Source of the DNA: Coriobacteriaceae bacterium
GTDB lineage: Bacteria > Actinomycetota > Coriobacteriia > Coriobacteriales > Eggerthellaceae
DNA length: 44,137 nucleotides
Direction: 5' to 3'
Assembly (NCBI GenBank): GCA_031256895.1
Contig: JAIRPR010000064.1
Location: 1-44,137 of the forward strand
Shown piece by piece: positions 37,224 to 44,137 of this stretch; position 1 is the stretch's first letter; every line of letters starts with the position of its first letter. The notes under the pieces were generated by a model, which had not been told where the DNA came from, did not search any database, and was given only the letters and a program-made list of their open reading frames with translations. A program made the translations under genes and the position numbers.

Positions 37224-39335
37224 TCAGCCCCGCACCGCGCGGATGGTGTTTCGGGATGCCAGATAGGTGAACAGGAAATAGCCGCCGTACACCGCAACTG
37301 CGACAGAGGCCGTCATGGCAAGGGGTGCCTCGATATCGAGGTGGCCGAAGAGCTGCACGACGTCCTTTGCCACGCTCATGGCGACCGCCGAATGAGCCAA
37401 CGCCAAGACCAACGGGAACACGAAGTATATGACCGTCTGCCAGAACAGGGCGCCGTTCACCATGCGCTTGTCGGTGCCTATCTTTCCCAACAGGGCGTAG
37501 CGCTGGGCATTATCGGCAGCCTGGGTCAGCTGTTGGAGGGCCAGAATGGCCGCGCAGGTTATCAACAGGATGAGCCCTATATAGATGGCCAGATAAGAGA
37601 TGACCGCGGTAAGGCTGTTGTTCTGTTCGTAATAATCCTGGGCGCTCGATCCCGAAATGAATGGCCAGCCGTAATCGCCCTTGTTGAGATCGTTTACGGT
37701 GCCGTTATAATAGGCGTTGCCATACGCGGCAGCCACTGCCGCGGTGAAAAGGGGGTCTATGGTCTCACGTGCGCCATTGAACTTGATGTTGAGGACCGAT
37801 TTCGAAGGGCTCGTGCCTGCGGGGACCACCGCATCCGGCACCACCAGCACCCCGCTGTTGCCGCCTGCCTGCCCGGTTGCCACCAGCGTGTCAAAGGCCT
37901 CCTTGCCTTGGGGGCGCAGCGTTGTGCCGAACACCTCAAGCACGCCCCCCTGCCTGAAGAAGCCCTCGTAAAGGCCTTGGAAATCATCCATATCGCACCA
38001 GACGGCGAACTCGTCTGCAGCAAGCGACGCTGGTGCCTCCCCCAAAGAGGCGCGAAGGGCGTTGAATCGGGAAAGCGTTATGACATCGACAGGGGTCTCG
38101 CGCAGGCGCGTGCCCTCTATCTCGGCATAGGCTCCCGAGAAGCGGTAGCCGGAAACATCAAGGAGGTCGCCTAAGGTGATCCCCGCATCGAACAGGTCTA
38201 TCTGCACGCTGGAGCCGACAAGGCTGTCCCAGCTTTCCACGTGGCGGGCGAAGGCACGCGCCATGTCGTAGCCATCGGCTTGGGCCTGCCTCTCCACGAT
38301 GGTCTGTTCTTCCCCGGGCATCTGGCCGACCCCATAGTTTGCCACATAAGAGGCATCGAAGCGCGTGTTCTTTTCCAACATGCCATTGAACGAGGTCACC
38401 GTGGAAAAGCCGATGCACATGGCGGTCAGGGCACAGAACAGCACCATGCAGACCAGAGAAATCGAGAGGAACGCGGAATTGACCTTGCTTGAAAGCTGCC
38501 GCAGGGTGAACATGTTCAGACCCCTGAGGTAGAGGCCTTTGCTGCCTTGTACCAGCCGCAGCAGGAAGCCCGCAAGCGAGAAGAAGAACAGCACGGTGCC
38601 CGTGCATACCAACAGGGTTGATGCAATGAACTGGTTGCCGAAGTCGAGCATCCCGTTATCGATGAGCAGCCAGTAGGACACGCCGATCATCGCCAGGGAG
38701 ACAACGAACAAGACAATGGCGGCAGAAAGCCTTCTCAACTTGGGGCTTTCGCTCATCTGTCCGGCCAACAGAAGGTCTATCAGCTTATAGCGCGATACCG
38801 TGACAATGTTGAACACCAGCACGCACACGAAGATGATGATGAAGCAGCCAAGGGTGAACGCAGCTGCCCCGGGCGAGAAGAACAGGGCGAAGCCCGCGAC
38901 CTCTGTCTCGAAGAGCAATGCGGTCACCAAGAGCAGCACCTGGGAAAGCAGGTAGCCCAGCACCAGGCCTGCCACCAATGCCCCGAGGCCGACCAATACC
39001 GTCTCCATCACGATGATGCGTGAGATATGGCCCCGTGACATGCCCAGGCTCAAGAAGATGGCGAACTCCTTCTTGCGCCGACGGATAAGGTAGCGGTTGG
39101 CATAAAGGACCAAGAAGCCGAAAACCACCGCCAAGAACACCGTGACCATCTGTATGAGCGATTCAAGCATGCCGATAACCTGCATCTGGCGCTCCGACAG
39201 CGTGAGGACCGCCTGTTGGTCGGCTATGGAATTGAAGGCATAGAACACACAGGCGCCGAAAGCCAAGGTGAAGAAATAGATGGCGAAATCCCTCAACGAG
39301 CGACGCACCGAACGGAAGGCGAGCTTTGCGTACAT
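37224..39335 (-). CDS. FtsX-like ABC transporter permease (BceB type)
   Basis: 703 aa membrane protein. After 'MYAKLAFRSVRRSLRDFAIYF', helix 1 and three helices of an FtsX core ('VIGMLESLIQMVTVFLAVVF', 'VLVGLGALVAGLVLGYLLSQ' and others), about ten helices are seen in all, with a large extracytoplasmic domain of about 200 residues (about 330-575) between helices 7 and 8. That loop is the peptide-sensing hallmark of BceB-type transporters, which remove antimicrobial peptides from lipid II-cycle targets and signal to a partner kinase. TAAGGAGG, containing the stop codon of the ATPase gene, is the ribosome site, 10 nt between genes. Confidence 0.9.
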   Translation of the reverse strand: MYAKLAFRSVRRSLRDFAIYFFTLAFGACVFYAFNSIADQQAVLTLSERQMQVIGMLESLIQMVTVFLAVVFGFLVLYANRYLIRRRKKEFAIFLSLGMSRGHISRIIVMETVLVGLGALVAGLVLGYLLSQVLLLVTALLFETEVAGFALFFSPGAAAFTLGCFIIIFVCVLVFNIVTVSRYKLIDLLLAGQMSESPKLRRLSAAIVLFVVSLAMIGVSYWLLIDNGMLDFGNQFIASTLLVCTGTVLFFFSLAGFLLRLVQGSKGLYLRGLNMFTLRQLSSKVNSAFLSISLVCMVLFCALTAMCIGFSTVTSFNGMLEKNTRFDASYVANYGVGQMPGEEQTIVERQAQADGYDMARAFARHVESWDSLVGSSVQIDLFDAGITLGDLLDVSGYRFSGAYAEIEGTRLRETPVDVITLSRFNALRASLGEAPASLAADEFAVWCDMDDFQGLYEGFFRQGGVLEVFGTTLRPQGKEAFDTLVATGQAGGNSGVLVVPDAVVPAGTSPSKSVLNIKFNGARETIDPLFTAAVAAAYGNAYYNGTVNDLNKGDYGWPFISGSSAQDYYEQNNSLTAVISYLAIYIGLILLITCAAILALQQLTQAADNAQRYALLGKIGTDKRMVNGALFWQTVIYFVFPLVLALAHSAVAMSVAKDVVQLFGHLDIEAPLAMTASVAVAVYGGYFLFTYLASRNTIRAVRG

Positions 39336-39345
39336 GGCGGCCTCC

Positions 39346-40113
39346 TTACAGCACTTCTGCCGTCTCGCCGCCCAGGAAGCCTACGACCTCCATGATGCGG
39401 TCGAAGAACTGCTTGCGTGGGGCGTCGCCCCGATGTATCTCATTGAAGAGGCGGCCATCGCGCAAGAACAGGATGCGATGGCAGTAACTCGCCGCGAAGG
39501 GGTCATGGGTGACCATCAGGATAGTTGCTTTGACCTCTGCATTAAGGGCTTCGAAGCTCTCAAGCAGCCTGCGTGCGCTCTTTGAGTCGAGTGCACCGGT
39601 AGGCTCGTCAGCAAGGATCAAGGTGGGGTTGCCGATAAGGGCGCGCGCTGCCGCAACCCGCTGCTTCTGGCCTCCCGAAAGCTGGTGCGGGAACTTCTCC
39701 AGCGCATCGCCTATTTGCAAGGCGGCAGCGGCAGCCTGCACCCGGGCGGGTATCTCTGAGGCAGGCGCCTTGGCGATGGTGAGCGCAAGTGCGATGTTCT
39801 CGAATGCGGTCAAGGTGTCAAGCAGGTTCGAGTCTTGGAAGATGAAGCCCAGTTCGTCCCTTCTGAAGCGGGCAAGCTCGTTTCCGGCAAGCGCCGTGAT
39901 GTCGCGCCCGCCGATGTGGATGAACCCAGCACTCACACTGTCTATCGTGGCAATGCAATTCAGCAGCGTGGTCTTGCCAGAGCCCGAAGGGCCCATGACG
40001 CCCACGAACTCGCCCTGTCTGACGTTGAAGGACACGCCGTCAAGGGCCTTGGTCACGTTGCTCCGATTGCCATAGTATTTCTCGATGTCCTTGCATTCCA
40101 ATACCGTATCCAT
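39346..40113 (-). CDS. ABC transporter ATPase (BceA type)
   Basis: 255 aa of the LolD/MacB/BceA group. Walker A is 'GPSGSGKTTLLN', the Q-loop is 'FIFQDSNLLDTL', the signature is 'LSGGQKQRVAAARAL', Walker B is 'LILADEPTGALD', and the H-loop is 'MVTHDPFAA'. It powers the permease next to it. The ATG has GAAAGGAAG upstream. It is separated from the kinase gene by 513 bp of repeats, so it may be transcribed separately from the regulator genes. Confidence 0.95.
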   Translation of the reverse strand: MDTVLECKDIEKYYGNRSNVTKALDGVSFNVRQGEFVGVMGPSGSGKTTLLNCIATIDSVSAGFIHIGGRDITALAGNELARFRRDELGFIFQDSNLLDTLTAFENIALALTIAKAPASEIPARVQAAAAALQIGDALEKFPHQLSGGQKQRVAAARALIGNPTLILADEPTGALDSKSARRLLESFEALNAEVKATILMVTHDPFAASYCHRILFLRDGRLFNEIHRGDAPRKQFFDRIMEVVGFLGGETAEVL

Positions 40114-40626
40114 AAGCTTCCTTTCTCAAGCCAGCCCCCTGCATGCACCGCTCCTGTCGGCTTGCATAGCAGCCCTTGCGTCCGAGAAGCCGTGCTTGCT
40201 CCCAAAACCATGCCAGGGCTATCGAACCTGTCTTTCTTGTCGTCCCCTACTATGCCACTGAGGATCCAAGGCTGCCTTAGGGAAGGCTTACGGCAAACGA
40301 ACAATCCTGTAAGCTTACGGGGGCACCGGGCGGTTCCCTATGGCGCTGCATGCCTCCCTCACGTACCCCCGTACGCCACGGTCGGCCTTCGCGCCATTTG
40401 GAACCGCCCGGTGCCCCCTCTGCGGGCCTGGAGCCGGGCGGCCCATGGGATGCTGCATGCCTGGCTCACGTACCCCCGTACGCCACGGTCGGCCTTCGCG
40501 CCATTTGGAACCGCCCGGTGCCCCCTTTGCGGGCTTGGAGCCGGACGGCCCATGGGATGCTGCATGCCTGGCTTTTATGTGGGGCAGGCATCACCCCTTC
40601 AGTTGGGGACTGCCTTCCCGTAAGAA
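40114..40626. other. Repeat-filled spacer between kinase and ABC genes
   Basis: No gene. About half is occupied by the 107-bp tandem repeats (listed separately). A GTAAGCTTAC palindrome at 40309-40318 touches the left inverted arm. The ABC promoter presumably lies in 40114-40300, but no convincing hexamer pair was found. Confidence 0.6.
40319..40573. repeat. 107-bp tandem repeat with large inverted arms
   Basis: Units begin at about 40345, 40452 and 40559 (the third is cut short). Each holds the core CTCACGTACCCCCGTACGCC. A left arm GGGGGCACCGGGCGGTTCC (40319-40337) is the exact reverse complement of 40400-40418 and of 40507-40525, and the pairing extends inward through ATGGCGC / GCGCCAT. 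The region can therefore form a long hairpin in alternative ways. Confidence 0.85.
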
Positions 40627-41750
40627 CTATTCGTTCAGGGGTAATGCGATAGATACCGTGGTACCACTGCCCAGCACGGACGTGAGAGAGATGGCAAGGC
40701 CCATCTTCAGGCACAGGCGTTGGCACAGGTAAAGGCCCATCCCAGTCGATCGCTGGTTGATGCGCCCGTTCGCACCGGTGAAGCCTTTGTCGAACACCCG
40801 CGCCACATCTTCTGCCGTGATGCCGATGCCGTTGTCCCGGATACTGAGGAGAACCCGCTCATGCACGGTGCCCGCCTCAAGCAGCAAGGCTTGGAACCAC
40901 AAGGTGGGAGGATCGCCCTGCCGATGCTCGGGGCCTGTACCAGGGTCGGTGAGGGGGTCTGCGTCAAGGCAGGCATCCGCAACAGCCACAAGACCTGACT
41001 CAGCTGCATCGTCGGTTGCGGCTTGCGGTACGCAACCGCATTCGCGATGATCTGCCCCAGGATGAAGTCAAGCCATTTGGGGTCTGACAAGACCTCGAGA
41101 TCAGGAGGAAGCCCTTCGAGGTCCAAGGCCATGCCGGCTTCGATAAGCAGGCGTGCCCGTTTCTGTAACGCTGACTTCACCAGGGAACCCAGAGAGACCT
41201 TCTGTATCAGATAGTCCTTTTCAAGCGTCGCGCTGCGGGCATAATAGAGCGCCTGGTCGACAAAAGCCTCGACCCGGGCAAGCTCTAGGGAAAGCGAGGG
41301 CGCCAGGCTGCCCTTGTTGTTCTCCAGGATAAGGCCACACGCCGCAAGCGGCGTCTTGATCTCATGGACCCAGGTCTCCAGGTAATCCCGGTATTCCTCG
41401 CTTGCGCGGCGATGACGCAAGATGATGTCGTTCATGCTCTTCCCCGCCGCCCTCAAGGCATCATGGTCGAGCCTGCCTTCAAAGAAGGCGGGGCGGTCAA
41501 GGAGCTCGGCGATAAGATGGGGTTGGTCCAGATCCCTTAAAAGATAATAAAGACGCTGATAAAAGCTTCGTCTGAGCAGGTAATCATACACAAGCGCTGC
41601 CGCAGCAGCAAGCACCACGACCAAGTCGATGAAAGCCGTTGCAACGGTCCCATAACCGAACACCACCAGGGCAAGGGTAAGGAAGGCCAACACAAGGGCC
41701 AGCATGGCCAGCGCGAATGCCTTGTCCCTGATATAGCGGGCAAAGCTCAT
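40627..41750 (-). pseudogene. BceS-like sensor histidine kinase, frameshifted
   Basis: Two frames together make one kinase. The first (from ATG 41750) has two membrane helices with almost no external loop (intramembrane-sensing type), the H-box His129 in 'ETWVHEIKTPL', and the N-box start 'QIIANAVAYRKPQ'. It then runs into nonsense-like sequence and stops at 40707. The second frame (ending 40627) supplies the missing ATPase motifs 'LLSIRDNGIGI', 'GFTGANGR' and 'STGMGLYLCQRL'. The switch lies between about 40870 and 41020 and fits loss of one base or gain of two. A sequencing error or a real knockout are both possible. The ATGA overlap with the regulator gene shows normal operon structure. Confidence 0.8.
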
Positions 41751-42439
41751 GCCTGCCCCTCATGCGGGTCGTGCAGCAGATAGCCCTGGCCGCGGCGCGT
41801 TTGGAGGAAGGAATCCCCCACACCGATGCCGGCAAGCGTGGCGCGCAGGCGGTTGACATTCACCGTGAGCGTGTTGTCGTCGACGAACTCATCCGAGAGC
41901 CACAGCTCTGCCTGGATGTCGTAGCGCGAGACTATCTCGCCTTTATGCCTCATCAGCAAAGAGAGGATGCGCAGCTCGTTCTTGGTCAGGCTTGTCGTGC
42001 GTCCCTCGAACGAAGCCTCGCTGCGCGCCGCGTCCAAGCTGACCCCCGCGAATACCTGCGCAGGCTCTGGCCGGTCGGAATAGCTCCGCCGCAGCAATGA
42101 GGCGATATGCGCAAGCAGGATAGGCGGGTCGTAAGGCTTGGCGATGAAATCGTCCGCCCCCCGCTCAAGGGCCAAAAGCTCGTCCATGCTGTTGTCGCGG
42201 CTGGTGACCACGATGATGGGAAGCTGGCTGTGCCTGCGGATCTCTTGGCACACCAGCTGGCCGTCAAGCATCGGCAGCGACAGGTCAAGCAGGAGCAGGT
42301 CGGGAGCGGAAGCTATCACCGCTTCGGGCACCTGCGTGAATTCCTCGGTAGCAGTTGCAGCATAGCCGTTGTTCCGGAGCAAGGTGACCAGCTCGTCACG
42401 TACCTTCCGGTCGTCCTCGACTACGAAGATGCTGAACAT
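41747..42439 (-). CDS. OmpR/PhoB-family response regulator (BceR type)
   Basis: 230 aa. The receiver domain has the acidic pair 'VVEDD', the phosphorylation site Asp52 in 'LLLLDLSLPMLDG', and Lys101 in 'IAKPYDP'. The C-terminal winged helix has 'LTKNELRILSLLMRHKGEIV' and ends 'TRRGQGYLL'. In Bce modules this protein turns on the ABC genes when the transporter senses a peptide. It overlaps the kinase gene by 4 nt (ATGA). GAAGG lies upstream of its ATG. Confidence 0.94.
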   Translation of the reverse strand: MFSIFVVEDDRKVRDELVTLLRNNGYAATATEEFTQVPEAVIASAPDLLLLDLSLPMLDGQLVCQEIRRHSQLPIIVVTSRDNSMDELLALERGADDFIAKPYDPPILLAHIASLLRRSYSDRPEPAQVFAGVSLDAARSEASFEGRTTSLTKNELRILSLLMRHKGEIVSRYDIQAELWLSDEFVDDNTLTVNVNRLRATLAGIGVGDSFLQTRRGQGYLLHDPHEGQA

Positions 42440-42509
42440 GTCATCAACCTTCCTTTATGCATCATGTGACCCCCTCCCCCCATGGGGCAATCGATGGATG
42501 GAGGCCTCC

Positions 42510-42664
42510 TGAAAAGCGAGCGATGCGTACAGACGGTACGAGAGCGAGGTTTGAAGGCCTTATGCATTTGACAACCTCATGGGGCGCTCGGTGAATGCAT
42601 AAGGCCTGAAAAGCGAGCGATGCGTACAGGCGGTACGTGAGCGAGGTTTGAAGGCCTTATGCAT
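42510..42664. repeat. Pair of 58-bp repeats with 13-bp inverted ends
   Basis: Copies at 42510-42567 and 42607-42664 (period 97) differ at only a few bases and carry GCGATGCGTACAG.CGGTACG. The second copy is bounded by ATGCATAAGGCCT (42595-42607) and its reverse complement AGGCCTTATGCAT (42652-42664). The element lies between the MarR and response regulator genes. Confidence 0.85.
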
Positions 42665-42675
42665 CACCCAGCGCC

Positions 42676-43152
42676 TCATGAGGCACCCTCCTGCTCGAAG
42701 AAGGCCTTAACTTTGCCCAGTGCCCTCGCAAAGACCTCCACTTCTTCTTCGGTCAGTCCGGCGAGCGATTCGTTTATCATCTTTTGATGGAACAGGCTGT
42801 GGGCACGATAGGCCTGACGCCCTTTCTTGCTCAGGGCGATGAGCACCTTGCGGCGGTCGCTCTCGCTGCGCCGACGTTCTATGAAGCCTTTCTCGACCAG
42901 CTTGTTGACCGCTGTGGTCAGGGTGGCAAGGGTGACCCCGAGGCGTGAGGCCACGACGTTCATGGGGTTCTCTTCATAGAGGCCCAGCGCGACCAGCGTA
43001 TGCACCTCGGACATCGTGAGGCCTTCGGTGAGCTTGCTGCGCAAGGACCGCTCTTCTATGCGCAGGATGGCGTTGAAGGTGGTCGAGAGCAGGTCGTCGA
43101 GATGCTGGTACCTGCCCCTTCCCTTTTCGCTGAAGCGTTCCTGGTCATTCAT
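42676..43152 (-). CDS. MarR-family transcriptional regulator
   Basis: 158 aa from ATG 43152 ('MNDQERF'); the track's 43200 start adds residues from the rnr frame. The winged helix-turn-helix is 'LTMSEVHTLVALGLYEENPMNVVASRLGVTLATLTTAVNKLVEKGFIERRRSESDRR' in outline, ending with the basic wing 'ESDRRKVLIALSKKG'. The layout resembles FabT-like MarR regulators, but no target is visible. Its start overlaps the rnr stop by 8 nt (ATGAATGA), so the two genes are co-transcribed. Confidence 0.92.
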   Translation of the reverse strand: MNDQERFSEKGRGRYQHLDDLLSTTFNAILRIEERSLRSKLTEGLTMSEVHTLVALGLYEENPMNVVASRLGVTLATLTTAVNKLVEKGFIERRRSESDRRKVLIALSKKGRQAYRAHSLFHQKMINESLAGLTEEEVEVFARALGKVKAFFEQEGAS

Positions 43153-44137
43153 GGCTGCCCGCCATCCTGAAATCAAGGCGCCCCAAACGCTGGTCAGCAC
43201 GCTGAAGGACGACCCGTACCCTTTGTCCCAACCGGTAGCTCTTCCCGCTTTCCTCGCCTGTCAGGGTATGCCTTTGGGGATCGAAGGCAAAGTACTCGTT
43301 CCCGAGCGCGTCAAGGCCTATCATGCCTTCGGCGGTGTTCGCAAGTCGTACGAAAAGGCCATGACGGGCGACCCCCGAGATGACCGCATCGAAGGCAGAG
43401 CCGACCTCATGCGCAAGGAACTCTATCATCTTCATCTCTTGGGATTCACGGGCTGCCGCTTCGGCTATGCGCTCCTGCTTCGATGAGTGTTCGGCAAGAA
43501 GGGCCAGGTCATGTCCCTTGACTTTTGCGCTCTTGCTGCCTTTTCCACTCTGGGTTGTGCGGGGGTGCTGTGCGGCCTGAGCGCCAGCCGTGCCCTGTGC
43601 GGCCTGTGCGGCCTGAGCACCAGACTGCTCTTGCGCGCCCTGCGCGCCCTGCGTGCCTTGCGTGCCTTGCGTGCCTTGCGCGCCCTGTGCGGCCTGCGTG
43701 CCCTGCGTGCCCTGTGCGTCCTTTGCGGCCTGCGCACCAGACTGCTCTTGTGCGCCTTGCGTACCCTGCAGGAACGACTTGACGATGCGATGGACTACCA
43801 AGTCGGGATAGCGCCTGATAGGGCTGGTGAAATGTAGGTACTGGCTACGGGCGAGGCCGAAATGCCCGTCAGCGCAAGCGCGGTACTCCGCCCTCTGCAT
43901 GGCACGCAGGACAAGGTTCGAGACAAGCTCTTCCTCGGGCTTTCCTTTTGTGCGCTCCAACACCTCCTGGATGCAGAAAGGGTTCCCCGCGACGAAGTCT
44001 GCCGCCGGGATGTCGGAGAGGTAGTCGAACTCGCGTATGATGGGCACCAAAGCGGCCAGGCCGTCGGATGCCGGGGCGTCATGCACCCGGAATATGCCCG
44101 GCAGCCCATGTTCGGCCAAGAAACCCGCGATCGTCGT
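43145..44137 (-). CDS. rnr: Ribonuclease R, C-terminal part (partial, runs off right edge)
   Basis: At least 330 aa of a 3'-5' exoribonuclease. The frame is open to the window end, so the ORF track's TTG start at 44119 is not real. 'GIFRVHDAPASDGL', 'MQRAEYRACADGHFGLA', 'YLHFTSPIRRYPDLVVHRIV' and 'EHSSKQERIAEAAARES' are RNB-domain hallmarks. The S1 domain follows ('SAFDAVISGVARHGLFVRL') to the C-terminus. Between 'VHRIVKSFL' and 'LALLAEHSS' lies an insertion of about 80 residues made of Gln-Gly-Thr/Ala repeats, much longer than usual here. Confidence 0.93.
   Translation of the reverse strand, partial: TTIAGFLAEHGLPGIFRVHDAPASDGLAALVPIIREFDYLSDIPAADFVAGNPFCIQEVLERTKGKPEEELVSNLVLRAMQRAEYRACADGHFGLARSQYLHFTSPIRRYPDLVVHRIVKSFLQGTQGAQEQSGAQAAKDAQGTQGTQAAQGAQGTQGTQGTQGAQGAQEQSGAQAAQAAQGTAGAQAAQHPRTTQSGKGSKSAKVKGHDLALLAEHSSKQERIAEAAARESQEMKMIEFLAHEVGSAFDAVISGVARHGLFVRLANTAEGMIGLDALGNEYFAFDPQRHTLTGEESGKSYRLGQRVRVVLQRADQRLGRLDFRMAGSHE
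43520..43768 (-). repeat. Low-complexity insertion in rnr (GTQ/GAQ repeats)
   Basis: The coding strand reads as repeats of 9 bp encoding G-T-Q, G-A-Q and A-A-Q triplets, with 'AQEQSGAQAA' present twice. It is rich in Gln, Ala, Gly and Thr, ends in a basic Lys/Ser patch, and probably forms a flexible loop. Confidence 0.85.

Overview
The window looks like a chromosomal segment of a high-GC anaerobic actinobacterium, most likely a gut Coriobacteriia (Eggerthellaceae-like). This is inference from three things: a Tat-exported fumarate-reductase-like flavoprotein, a giant pectate-lyase-like surface adhesin, and an ATP synthase cluster behind glyA-upp in a GC-rich, SD-led genome with frequent GTG starts. 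No rRNA, tRNA, CRISPR array or intact insertion sequence was seen.

Left part (1-12278, minus strand): one enormous secreted protein gene that runs off the left edge. It has an extended signal peptide, an Ala/Glu/Gly-rich stretch, a beta-helix adhesin-like domain, Ig-like domains, and then about 28.7 tandem units of 288 bp (96 aa). The frame is open across all 12.3 kb except for two in-frame stops (TAG at 7104-7106, TAA at 3000-3002) that interrupt otherwise undamaged repeats.

12778-15611 (plus): a two-gene operon for a Tat-exported FAD reductase and its iron-sulfur subunit, with no membrane anchor gene beside it. A convergent Ala-rich protein of unknown function (15619-17016) follows, with its own near-consensus promoter.

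17418-33528 (all minus): truA, dnaE, the complete F1Fo ATP synthase operon (atpI-like, atpB-E-F-H-A-G-D-C), a dCMP deaminase, upp, glyA and an apgM-type gene. glyA-upp next to atp is an order also known from Firmicutes. The apgM-type gene is divergent from thrC (33615-35165, plus), and the context suggests it is the 'proposed homoserine kinase' form rather than a glycolytic mutase. A lone ModE-like DNA-binding domain follows thrC.

35658-37223: a VOC protein, a repeat-rich spacer with two parS-like 16-mers (one exact, one 15/16), and a truncated flavoprotein remnant.

37224-42439 (minus): a Bce-type module of response regulator, histidine kinase, ABC ATPase and FtsX-like permease. The kinase gene is frameshifted. 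Two families of hairpin-forming repeats sit in and above this module. The right edge holds a MarR regulator overlapping the end of rnr (RNase R), which carries a long Gln/Ala/Gly insertion.

A recurrent theme is short tandem repeats, both between genes and as low-complexity inserts inside conserved proteins (RNase R, TruA, the 15619-17016 protein, the adhesin).
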